Source of the DNA: Blasia pusilla
Taxonomy: Eukaryota > Marchantiophyta > Marchantiopsida > Blasiales
Direction: 5' to 3'
Length of the DNA: 64,000 nucleotides
NCBI GenBank assembly: GCA_050084515.1
Contig: CM114272.1
Coordinates: forward strand, 59,396,001-59,460,000
Shown piece by piece: positions 22,404 to 34,300 of this stretch. Every line of letters starts with the position of its first letter. Position 1 is the first letter of the stretch. The translations under genes were made by a program, and so were the position numbers. The notes under the pieces are model-generated. The model saw only the letters and a list, made by a program, of their open reading frames with translations. It was not told where the DNA came from and did not search any database.

Positions 22404-23209
22404 ATTTCTATCCATTGTGAACGAGTTTTAACCAATCTTACACCTGTAAATTTGGGATTGCCTACTATGAGTCAAAATTTTGGATACCAACCTTAAAGTA
22501 GAAATGTAAGCACTGGCACTGTGATAGTTCAATGAATGAATATTTCCTGATGGAACTATAGTTTTAATTCCCTCTTTGAGAGGCTAATATCTTGCATTGG
22601 TTGGTGGATAGGTGAAATCCCTTAGGCCTCTTCTTATCCTCAAAATCGACGGAATTATTTTCCAAATTATGGACAGGGTTAGCAAACTGTATTTCCTCGG
22701 TCTTAGGGGAAAAAATGCCTTCATGTCGGAAGATGGACGAGTTTTATTTGTCCTCCCCTATGTCAGAATATTGACATGATAGAGAGAGAATATGATTATG
22801 GGTTCAACTCTCGGACTCGTAACATTACATTAACTATTGCACCTCTTGTGCGTAGAAGGGATGCAAGGGCCAAACCCTTACACTTCATAATACAATTGAA
22901 AGAAGGTAGTCATAGGGGAATGAACAGGAATTGAAGTTTGATTAAGATATGAATAAAAATGACTGTTACTTAAAGCTCCTCCAGGTGCTAAAATTGAAAG
23001 ATCTAATTTTCGCACTCATTTCCCCAATTTTTTCCAAAGAAGTTCTATCCTCCATGCTCGACTTTATGGAATCACCACCCTAGTAATCTCAACTCTCTTT
23101 CGACATGATCAAAGTCTGTGTGAAACCCCTGATAGTAAAGATGCCGATTGAGTCTTACCAAGGATGAGGTCCCCCGGTCAATGTTGGCCACTACTATCTG
23201 GAGATGTTC

Positions 23210-26200
23210 CATATGCTGGGGATGGGTTATTGTGCTTATTTTTCTTTGAAGGTTTCATGGCTATAATTTTTGGAGAAGCGTCCGAACCGCTAGAGTCTCC
23301 AACCGTCGTTGATACTGTTCTACGTGGGATCTATTTTGTGTGTTTTTCTCAGTCCACATTTCCCAGAGAAGCCTTCGGCGCGATGACTCTACGTGTCCCG
23401 GATATGTCACTGTTCGTTCTTCCTTCATATTTTGGCCTAGTAGCTTTCTTCGGCGATGTACTTCTTGCTGAAGCTGCACGCTTTGAAGACACTGGAGCTC
23501 GAGGTGGAACTTGAGACGTATCATTTTTCTGTGCATTTATACATTTGATTGTTAAATTGCGTCTAGAGTCATCGAAATCCGATATTTTGAGTGCAGCGAC
23601 TAAGTCATTCCCAAGGATAGTGTTTACTACTTTTCTAAGTTGCGAGTCAACATCCGCTGAACACTCAGACATCAACCTACTACGCGTTCCATCGTGTGAC
23701 TCTTGCATGAAACCACAATATGAGGTCTTCTTTTCTGAATTCAAAATGTGGAGACCCTAAATACAATGAGAACTTTAGATGACTTAATCACCATTTTCGT
23801 TGGCCACTTGATTCGGAGAGTCCGGTAACGTCCTAGTGAGCTTTTCCGTACCCTCGAGGCCTTCAGTCCCTTTTTTTCCCTATGGAGTCTGATTTTCCAC
23901 TCCCTCGCTCTCCTCGTCTCCTTGTGTAGTGGCAAAATGTTCGACATAATGAGAACTTAAGTTCTACATTAGTGCAAGAGGAGGCACGGATATTTAAAAC
24001 ATAATATGAAATATTAATTGGGTTGCTCACCTCAAAAGGAGATTTTGATGACGGTGGAGTGTGCTTTTCAGTCCCAAGCGGTCCCTCTCTCTCCTCTTCT
24101 CCCTATGTAGTGACAAAATGCTCCACATAATGGGAACTTAAGTTCTACATCACCGCAAGAAGAAGTTGGGAAACTAAATTCAGAATAGGAAAAAATAATT
24201 GGGTTGCTCACCGGAGTAGGAAAGCCCGATGACGTCAAAATTTGCTTCCCTGTCGCACGCAATCCCTCCCTGTCATTTTCTCCCTGTGGACACTCAACGT
24301 AATGAGAAAAAAATTATTAGTTTGAAACTAATGCCGGGAAGGATTTGCATGCATTAGGAGGATCATATAAATTTCTCATCGCACTTGGTGTTTTCGACAA
24401 TGGCGTGTGCTTGGATCTGCTCTCCAGCACTTCATCATCCTTCTGTTCCTCGGGAGTGAGCGCCAATAGTCCAAGTGATTTTCCACCAATCAACGATGAC
24501 AGCTTTGCAAACGAATACTTAGATTAGAATTCCAAATATAACTGTCATCGTCCCACTCAAAAGCATAAAGTTTTTTCATAACAAGCTTCTTAAATTGAAC
24601 TTACAATATTTTCTCCCAACCGTGTGGGGATAGTTCTGATGGAATATCTTGCCGAACTAGGAGTAGCTAGAGCACTTGTCTCCCCTGTCAAAATTTGAGG
24701 GTTCAACACATCAGGCAATGTCACCCTTTCAAAAGTTGGGGGAGCTGATCCCTCACCCTTATCTCTCTCCGCGACTCCATCGTCCCGAGCCATAAACCAA
24801 CCAAAATCAGTAATGGGCATGCTTGAATCGAATAGCAATGTGAAGAGAAACAAACGTCTGGCATGATTCAATGCATAAAATCTCAAGAGCTTACTTTTGA
24901 TTCGTCATCATCTTCTCACTCTGCTTCCATGTCCGAGTCCTTTGCTCCTTTGGGATTCAAGGCATCCGCTTGTTTCTTGCCTTTGGAAGGTGCCACCTTC
25001 CGGTCTGGTTTGGACTTCACTGTAGGGGTTGTCCTTAGAAGACTACGGTTTGCATCGATCTTAAAGAATTGATCGAATTTCAGGCAAAAGTTTGACAGTG
25101 TTGCCTCATCCACTTGCAGACAGAATGCTTGGAAATTGATGCTAAAAACCTGTAACGATATCAGCTCGGGGAGCTAGTACATGTCTTCGAATAAGAACTT
25201 AAGCTGAATGCATGTAATCATGATCGAAACTTAGGTTCCAAAAGTGAAACTCACCACTAGAGCCGCCAATACCCGGCAACGTGGATTTACCACAATGGCA
25301 TTCTTTTGTGCTACAAGCCGGAGAAAATCTCCACCAGATCACCCATTCGAAACTCGTTCTCTCCGAGAATCGGAAGGAATCTATACTCCTCGTTGATCAT
25401 ATCTCTTGTGTCCCTGAGGGAGGTGGGAAGAACTTTTCCGCCAAGTACTCTGTTTACAACAGTGAGTTGTTCGTCCAAAGTGGACTCATTAAAACCATTG
25501 ACAAATACCGCTATAACAACCACGAGACATCCTCCATTCCGAATCCTCTGTCTCTTTGGATGCGTCATTGGAAATCTTACTATACAAGGAATTACTCTAA
25601 ACCAGAGATTGGAGGCTCTCTGGCATGCAACTATAAGATTCCCGAGTATTTCGATCTCAGCAAAGAACACCAGTAATCTTTCGCTTGCATTGAGACGAGA
25701 TCCCTCATCAAAATATTCTCCGAATTCTTCTATATTGAGCCGCTCATAATCATTTGAAGTGCTAACCATATTTACAAATACTATGTCAAAAAGTACATCC
25801 TACTCATCATCTTCCACCGCCCAGTTTACAACAGTCCGGAAATATCCGGGTGAGATTGTATCAAAACTTCAAATGACTTGTGGGTAGATACAAGAAAGTC
25901 AATCATTGGGCGTTTGGCCCTCCGAAATTGCATTAAATCTCGCAATGTTCTACAAAATTCATTAGGAGGAACACCGAATTTGGCTTGCGTGCCAAAGGAG
26001 AGATGCTTCTTCTAATACATCTTCTCCTGAAGCAGAATGTTGAGGAGAATCTGTGCATCATCAACGTAGAATTCCTTATTTGCAATGAGCTTCTCATAGC
26101 AATCTCGGCAACTTCTCCCAACAGAGATCTCCTTCTTTGGGAAAAGAACTTGCATATGGCGCCTACATTCACTTTTTCGGGTTTAAATTTTTCGTAGTAG

Positions 26201-28330
26201 GATTTCAGGTCTATCAAGTCTTCATTTCGTATTTTTTCAGTAAATGCTCACCGCAATTGCACCCTCAATTGCAAGAGTTCTTCTGCGACTTGCATCACAT
26301 TCTCCTCGTTAAGCCCTTGCAGCGTCTCAAGTCGGTCTTCTTGAGCCTCCTCTTCTCAACGCTCATTTTATGTCTCAGTCAGTACTCCGAGTACACGAAA
26401 CCATCTCGTGCTACGAGTTTACCTTCCTCGTAGGCAACCATGACAACATGCCATATATTCCATGTCGTGGGAGAGAAATTATAGACAAAGGTGTTTATCT
26501 CCTTGTGGCTCGAACCGAAATGGATGTTTAGCCTCTTCGTCATGGTCTACAGAAACCATGGAACTTAAGTTCGATTAGAATACCAATGATAACAGCTCGG
26601 ACTGATTAAAGATAGAGATGGCATGTGTAGTCAATGTTCTATCAAAATTCAAGTTCCGATACAAAATTCAAATTTCAATTCAAATGGTACCGCATCAGCG
26701 ATCCTCAATGCAAGGAAACCCACCACTTCTCCAATCTTCCTCTTCCCGGTCTTCTTGATCGCTGCCAATTCGATATTGCTCATGTGGGCCCAAAAAGTGG
26801 CAATTTGCATTCTTATTGGAGTCTCCACTTTGCTGGCATATGCGTCCACTTGATTGTGAAGTGAGAAGAGGTTGCAATACCGAAGAAGATTTTTGAAACA
26901 ATCTTCTCCCCAAACTACTGTACATGGGAGACTTTGCAAAAAAACATCCCCGGTCGCCTCATGAAGTTTAGAGAAGGCGACTGCTATATGCTGACCAGAA
27001 ATTGCCCACCAGTAGATTTTTGTACCAACACGTAGGTACCATCGACTATCTCGTCTTCTGAGGGGGAAACTAGTAAATGGTCCCCCCGATATTCATCAGA
27101 TGCTCTTGCAATATCGTACGTACAAGGAACAACAATAGATGTGTTTATATGTTTTTCTATGACATTTCTAGTCCCCGAGAGATTATTCTTGAAGATATTC
27201 ACTCGCTTCTGATAAAGCTCCCTCGCTTTGACGTCAATCAGGGCAAGTTTGAAATCATTGACATCTAATCGAAAGATTTTCAGAGTAGAGTTCTACATAC
27301 AAAGATCCTTGAACTGCTCCCATAATCTCTCTTGTGCCAGCCTCGCACACTCGACGAGTTCCTATGTCGCCCTTGCATCAAGCTCGGCGACTACGTTTTC
27401 CTAGACTATCACAATAGACCCAATCTCTAACGCAGAGTCTACAGCCTTTGCTAGACAAGCATTTGTTGTCTCTTTCCCCAATCCACTACGCGCTACCTTT
27501 TTTTTCTCCGGGGTAGCAATCTCGGTAGCTACCCGAATCACCTCTCTTACAATTGTACCAACGTCCTAAATGTCCGATGAAATTGGGCCTCTCATCACTA
27601 GCTCCTAGACATCGGAGCGAAGAGTTTGAGCTCCCGAATTTAGTTCGGCTCGATAAACGACAGATTGAGTAATATCCAGATGATAGTTCTCTTCATTATC
27701 CACGTCTAAAAGGTGCAATAGCAAGAACGCGTCACTAGCAACAATGTTTCATCCAATCAAGCGCATTCCACCAAAAATTGCGCTCTCCTTCCTTGCAAGT
27801 TTGACATTTAGTCTTATTTCGGACACCCCTTGCGCAACCGATATTCTAAAGTTCATCCCATAAGCCCGAAAAATTGGCTTTACGAAATTAGAAATTGAAA
27901 GGCATTCTTTGGTTGCGAATGAAAGCACCTAGAACCTTTGTCTGAGTAAGAATCTGCTTCTTAACTATGATTTTAGACCAAAAAACTTTACTGCAACACG
28001 AGAATTCGAAAGCAATGCGTTAAACACATGAGAGAAAACCCATTTCTTAACGCACGATAGGCAAGAATTGAGCAATATAGTATTCATCATAAATCCTTTT
28101 AGTGCAAACATATGTAGGCGTGAACTAACCTCGGTGAATTGGAAAGTGGAGATCTGCATAACCTAAGGAATTTCGGAACTTGGTCTGTTAGGCACTTGTT
28201 GCTCAGGTCTACAATGGAATTCAATGAGCTAAAGATTTTGAAACCAAGGGGTCCACTGACACCACTAGATTCAATCCGAACTCCTGATTCAGAAACGTAT
28301 AAGTTGTCATCCTTTCGTTTCTCTCGCAAA
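23210..28330 (-). pseudogene. Methyltransferase-like gene III, multi-exon, decayed
   Basis: A long minus-strand coding region with scattered stops and good introns. From the 5' side: exon from about 28330; 27950-26984 (AYGMNFRIS, SDAFLLLHLLDVDNEENYHL, ARELYQKRVNIFKNNLSGTR); 26217-25850; then 25830-25259 reads DVLFDIVFVNMVSTSNDYER, EEFGEYF, FFAEIEILGNLIVACQRASN, WFRVIPCIVRFP, FLRLVAQKNAIVVNPRCRVLA and ends at a GTGAGT donor. After a GTTACAG acceptor (about 25152) it reads INFQAFCLQVDEATLSNF. The order DIxxxxPP-like, strand, then VVxPxCxxxAAL and a GR..IGIE-like strand, fits a beta-class DNA methyltransferase, with both catalytic (NMVS for DPPY) and SAM motifs degenerate. C-terminal exons follow to about 23210, low complexity and partly duplicated. 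Confidence 0.42.
23940..24330 (-). repeat. Tandemly duplicated exon-intron modules, period 180 bp
   Basis: The phrase GAACTTAAGTTCTACAT occurs at 23953 and 24133 with the same neighbours, and a third, diverged module starts near 24310. On the minus strand each module has a short exon (GPLGTEKHTPPSSKSPF; GLRATGKQILTSSGFPTP) ending at a GTGAGCAACCC donor. Only the tail of gene III is affected. Confidence 0.6.
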
Positions 28331-28369
28331 TCTAGGAATTGATACTAAAACTTACAACAATGAAATCCC

Positions 28370-29390
28370 ATACACCCGACTGAACCCAACAAGGATGACG
28401 TCCACCTTGGTAAAAAACGCACTATCCCGAAGAGGAGGAAATTTGATAGCAGCCTAATTATGTTACAAGATTCTTTACCCTAACATACGTTCCAATCTAC
28501 TCCCGCGGTTCAACCAAACTTTCGTATTAGGTAATAGCGTACATTCGCCCGCCAAAACTATGTAGGCTCTCGTGGCTAAAATAGAGTACATTTGTAGGGC
28601 TGTTGCAGAATTACTTCCTCCAAACCTCTACCAATCGAAACAAGAAGAAGTAAACGGTAGCAATTCTTCATGATTGGTTCTTTGTCCGCAGTACAAAAAA
28701 CTTAGCACAACGCCGAAGGGGTACTACGTCAGAATCGCCATGACGTCAAAAGCCGTGATACCTTCTCAAGGGGTACCAAGTCTAAAGGGTTTCGAGCCTG
28801 AAGGGCTACAAGGTTGGAGCACTACGACGTCAGAGAGGGTACTACATCTCGATCCCTACCACGTCGGAAAGGGTACTACATTAGAAACGTTACCATGTCT
28901 AAACGGACCGTTTCAACATTTGAAGGGGTATTACGTTTGAACCATTACCATGTTAGGATTCTGACGGCTTGCAATAGGATCTCAAGTCCATACTTGAATA
29001 AACATGGCAGATCATAATCTGTGTGGTTCCTAGGTGTAGATCTTAACATACTAACCGTTATGTCCGTTATCCGAACGGCACAAGCCAATCCCTTTAATGA
29101 AAGTAAACACACTGTCTGGAAGAAAACCAAGCGTTAGAGGCCAAATATTGTGGCCTTTGAAGTTCCTCCTTCTCCTTGTCCCTCCACCATTATCTACTTT
29201 AGTAAGATGAGACTAAAGGACAAAAGTTTAAACTACGAACGCAGTAGATATATAGAAAAGTGACCCAACTCCTCGAAAAGCACGGCTAGCTAGCTGCAAA
29301 ACGTATTCAAATCTAAAATGCAATAAGGTAGTTGCAGGCCTCAATGCCGCAATTGCACTGTGACAATCTCACTTGAATCAACGGAAGTTC
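28370..29390. other. No gene; degenerate short tandem repeat at 28715-28950
   Basis: The phrase GGGTACTACGTC (variants GGGTACTACATC, GGGTACCAAGTC, GGGTATTACGTT) recurs at loose 35-50 bp intervals, alternating with TACCACGTC/TACCATGTC. The rest shows nothing recognisable. Confidence 0.45.
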
Positions 29391-29396
29391 CTACTC

Positions 29397-29470
29397 AGTT
29401 CCGATTCTTAGGTACTCTCGACCGACCGAAGTTGGCTTTGGTCTATTGGGAGTACCTAAGAATCGAAACT
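29397..29470. repeat. Short hairpin, 21-bp stem
   Basis: AGTTCCGATTCTTAGGTACTC (29397-29417) pairs with 29450-29470 with a single mismatch; loop 32 nt, itself containing GACC..GGTC. Could be a small inverted-repeat element or a small-RNA hairpin; no expression evidence. Confidence 0.7.
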
Positions 29471-29639
29471 ATAGATCTAGTTAAGCAAATGATTACTGAA
29501 TCCAATTCCCTAAACCATTTTTGTAACTCTACATGTAGGGTGTGAATCGGAAGTGTAGTTGCAAACCTTAAAACCTAAACACTCACATGCACCACACTTC
29601 TAGAAATGATAGAACGACCAAAATACCTTCACGAAGGGC

Positions 29640-30960
29640 ACTCAAGAATCCAGCTCTGCATGACATCTCCCGCCCCGCAAGAAAAGTCATACATTGAATT
29701 GCATCGGAAGTATGGATCTATGCTCAGTTTGATAGCTTTGAATCCAAAAATGAACGGATACCTAAATCCGTGCTTTCAGAACTAAAGTTCCCAAATCCAA
29801 TCACTGGCCTCTAGGCCTGCTACCTCACAATGGGAACTATAGATCCAGTTCTTGAAAAGAGAAGGAGGATCAATCGGAACTCAAGTTCTGATTCTAGACA
29901 CGACAATTAAGCGCAAACGGTTGCTTTCAGAACTATAGTTCCCAAATGAGATTGCGGGCCTCCTTGTTGGAATCCTCACTATCCAAAGTAGAGATCCAGT
30001 TCTCGAAATAAGTAGGAGGATCAATTGGAAATCAGGTTCTGGTTCCGGACACAACAACTAAGCCAACACGAACAGCTGCTTTCGGAATTGTAGTTCCCAA
30101 ATTAGATCGTTGGCCTCCTTATTGGAATCCTCACTATCAGAATCCTAGATCGAGTCTCGAAATGAGAAGAAGGATCAATCGGAGCTCAGGTTCAGGTTCC
30201 TAAGACAGGATTCCCTACCTAAACGAGGCCTTTCAGAACTGTAGTCCCCAAATCAAATCGCCGGCCTCCTTGTCGGATTCCTCACTATCAGCACTAGAGA
30301 TCCACTTCTCAAAATGAGAAGCACGATAAATTCGAACACAACTTCGGATTCCAGATACGGGAGTCCCTACCTAAACAAGGGCTTTCTAAAACACCACTTC
30401 CCAAATCAAATCACTCGCCACTTTCCTTACTAACTCACCATCGGATCTCTACTTCTGATTCTTGAAATGAGAAGGAGGATAAATCGGAACACAGGTTCTG
30501 GTTCTAGACTCGACAACTAAGCCCGAATGGTTGCTTTTGGAACTGTAGTTCTCAAATCAGATCTCCGGCCTCGTTATCCAAAGTTTGAGCTGCGATTCAT
30601 CATCCTTCTCATTTTGAGAACTAGAACTAGAGTTCTGATGGTGAAGTAGTAAAGAAAGAGGCTGGTTATTTGATCTGGGAACTAGAGTTCCGAAAGCCCT
30701 CATTGAGGTAGGAACTCCCGTCTCTGGAACCGGAACCTGTGTTTTGATTGATCCTTCTTCTCATTTTGAGAACTGGAACTAGAGTTCCAATAGTGAGGTA
30801 GTAAGGAAAGAGGCCGGTGATTTGATTTGGGAACTACAGTTCATGAAGCCCTTGTTTAGGTAGGAACTCCCGTATTTGGAACTCGAACCTGTGTTCCAAT
30901 TGATCCTGCTTCTCACTTCGAGAATAGGATCTCTAGTGCCGATATTGAGGAATAGGGTAA
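29640..30960. repeat. 151-155 bp tandem array that reverses orientation near 30613
   Basis: The mark GTTCCCAAAT (and variants) occurs at 29788, 29939, 30094, 30245, 30398 and 30549 on the plus strand, spacing 151-155. Beyond about 30610 the same unit is reversed: ATTTGATCTGGGAAC near 30678 and ATTTGATTTGGGAAC near 30829, spacing 151. Units also contain short palindromes such as GAACTAGAGTTC. The whole forms a hairpin-capable inverted tandem array. Confidence 0.85.
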
Positions 30961-31349
30961 ATCATAAGTTGTACTCCCATTACACTATGTCCTAGTGTGA
31001 TAATAATTATATTAGAATAAAACCGGGTTTTCTAAAACACCACATTTGTCAAAATTGGTGTTATAGGCTATCGGCGATTAAAAGGGACTTGATTCATTGC
31101 AAAAGAACTTGATGCTTTAGTCATATTTAAATGGACTTAAATCTTTGTTTTACTTGTAAGCATGACTTTAAGAAAGTCGAAAAACCTAAAAATGTTTTAA
31201 TTCACCAAGAATGTTGAAATTGGTGTTAGTATCGCATCATGATCACTATTTCCCGATAAACTACAAACGATACAGGAAAGTAAATTAGAATTTGCAATAC
31301 TTGGAGAAATTATCTGTATTGATAGAATTTAATGTAAAGTAGGTAATGG

Positions 31350-34300
31350 CACTTACTTGCAAGTAGAGCTCTCATGAAGATTCAAAGGGATCTTGAAGCG
31401 TGAATGGGCAGTTCGTCCTCCATCTAACAATAGAGCAGAAATTCCAAATGATGCTACTACTAAGCTATATCTCTTGCACTCCTTACACTTGCAAGGAGAA
31501 GATTATATAAATATGTCTTTCCCGTTCCACCTGGAGCATTGATGAAGAAAATTTTTGGAGATGGTGGAGCATTCACACATATTTTATCAAGCTCATCATG
31601 TATAACATCCCAAACAACACGTTGTCCTTTATTTAGACACGATTCTCCAAATTTTACACGCTCAAATAATTCCTCTGTATCATATAATTGCTCTTTTTCC
31701 TCCAAATATGAATGCGATCGAAGGCTTTGGAAATTAGCTTGAGGCATGAAAGGAAAGTCGGACACTCTATTTCCTAAATCTTGTAAGTAATAGTGGACTT
31801 CCAACAATCCAATATTAATTATAGCATCATCAACAGGAAGATTAAGAATTCCTATTTTTTGGAATGGCAAAGTTTTGAAAATGTCCAAATCATGGTTAGT
31901 TTCTTCATTGCTCAATAGAAGATACTATGAGGAAGGAAACGAATGATGTAAGGAGTGATAGTGATGATTTCTTACCTCACATCGTTCATATAAGAGATCT
32001 TCTACCAATGGACCCAAGAATTCATTCCAAAGTGTATCAGGTTGAGCCGATGTGTTGTAAGGTAGAATAATTGCAAATAGGCGGCAAAGTGTAGAACCCG
32101 TACGGATCATAGAAGCTTCTTCAAAGCAGGAGAACACTGCCCTTTCATCCTCAAGGAGTCCCAATTGGACATAATACTCCATCAACAGTTCTCAAACATT
32201 CGTATGGAGTTGGTCCTCGAATATTATGGAGGAATAATCTCAACCAATGACGTTCTCCTTCACCTATATATGAGTGAAATAAATTAGCTCATCCCTTTCC
32301 ACAATTATTCACTCACTTTAGAATGAATGAATATAAGAGGGAAATCCAATGTACAGAAAAAAGCATAGGTTAAACTTTTGGATATTCACCTGGCAGTGGA
32401 TAAGTAAGGTACAATCAGCCAATGGAATGGCCACAACCATTTCTTTTTGGTACCCTCCGAGTCCATCTCTTTTTAGTCCAACGATAATATGAAGGAAAAT
32501 TGCAAAATACTTGGAAGTTCAGCATATAGACTAAACTTGAAGAATCGCCAACATGCCTCTGAAGAAGATATAAATGTGGAAGAACAATGTCGAGTATACT
32601 AGAAGACCCTAAATAAGATTCTTAAAAATATTTAGAAATACATAAGTCAACAAAAAAATCATCAATTAGTAGAATCATACCTTGCATCAAGATATGACGA
32701 TATCTCATCAATGACTTCCGTTGCGTTGGATGTATCCATATCTTTTGACAACTTAAATGCCACCGCGTCGGACCCCTTTTATACATATTTCTATAAGTAC
32801 TTCACTTCAAAAACGCTACTCGTGATCTCCAAATTAATGTGACAATCAAAGATGAGGCACAAAAAAGGATTGTAGGGCACCACCCAATGATTATCCAATG
32901 AATGTTCGTGCTTCGTTACTACCCTCCCATTCTCCAATCTAAGAAAACACAATAACAAATCATGAATATATGGATGTTATATGGCTTACAATAAAAATAT
33001 AATAAAGAAAAGCCAAGATTAGAAGATCCTTACTTGCTATAGATCGGGTAATCATCTTTCATCTCTATTGTGTTAGTTGCAAAAGCTTTAGGATAGCGTT
33101 TGGTACACTTTTTTGTTTCTTTATCCATACATGGTGCATTCGGATTTAATAGTCCACATGGATCATGAACCACACAATTAGCGACAGTAGAATACAACCT
33201 TTGATGGATAGACTGATCCGGAATTTCTCTTGAAATGATACGATAATAATCAAAAGTGGTACGTGGTTTATCCTCATGACCTGAAATAATAAGAAGGTGA
33301 ACATGTGGCAAACCTCTTTTTTGGAATTCCACCACATGGATACATTGGGAAACTTGATCTAAGATTTTCTTTTTGATGATAAATCGTAATAGCTCCCTTT
33401 TTTTCTTCTCAAAAACTCGCACGACTAAATCATGGCAGTCTTCAACTAATTGACCGAGTAATAATGTAGATGTAATCTCCTCCCACTTCGGGTTGCATGT
33501 CATGGTCAAAAATTAGTCAGGCTTTTCCAACTGTCTCATGATTGTCATTGCATCCTAATACAATTGATGCATATGACGGGGCCCTCCAGTAAAAGAAGAG
33601 GGTAATACTATGCGTCTCCCAAACCTTTGACTATCAACATCATGTCAATGCATGGAATCCTTTAAACCTTGGTATAATTTAGCCCTCAACTCCTTCTGAT
33701 TCAATCGGACCCATAATAATCTTTGCATCTCTACAGTGGCGTAAAGGTCAACCATATATTCTTGAGTAAGTCGACCATATCGCAATAACCGATTGTCATC
33801 TTCGCCTCCAATCAGCGTTTGAAGTTGAAAACATGCAAATTGTAAGGCCGTACCACTATTTGACCTTCTTTCCTCAACATTAGCATCATCAAATCTTTCC
33901 TCCTGCATACAATCATCTGAAGCGTCAATGTGTCCCTCCTTCCCATGAGTAACATAACTTAGATGTTCGGGTCTCCGAGTCCCTTCGAGTCTCCCGCAAG
34001 GTATTCCAACATGCCACCCTGCTTCACCATAGATAAGTAGTAGAATAAAGTGTAATGGAATATATGCTTCATTGAGGTCAAATATGCGCTTCACTCCTTC
34101 TCCATGTAGTCGTACAATGATATCACGATGTTCAACGTGCTCACTTCCGTCACGTGGTAAAATTGCCGCAACCTCAAAAGTAGTTGGTAAGTTATAACGC
34201 TTCGCATTAAGACCTCTCTTACTTGCCTTCAGAATGATCTGAATATTAAGATCACTTGCTTAATATGCCATATGAGGAAAGATCTTCACATATGGATTGC

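Larger units (their letters stand above)
20895..23203. mobile_element. 2.3-kb element with long terminal inverted repeats
   Basis: The outer sequence CTCCAGATAGTA at 20895 reads inward from the other end at 23203. Similarity continues through GGGACCTC.TCCTTGGTAAG, TTTGATCATG, TAAAGTCGAGCATGGA and on to the CACTTCATAATA block (left end of similarity near 21720, right arm 22795-23203). The left arm is interrupted by about 390 extra bp (21214-21604). A plus-strand coding remnant lies between the arms. Arms are diverged, so it is old. Confidence 0.65.
20878..31235. mobile_element. Insertion III within the Helitron helicase (composite, about 10.4 kb)
   Basis: Helitron sequence stops near 31235 and resumes near 20877. 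In between lie the 2.3-kb inverted-repeat element, the methyltransferase-like gene III, and tandem/inverted arrays. The DNA adjoining the left junction folds: ATGTTGGTCCC at 20868-20878 pairs with GGGACCAACAT ending at 20927. I could not find a target duplication or matching ends for the whole block, so it may be more than one insertion. Confidence 0.45.
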
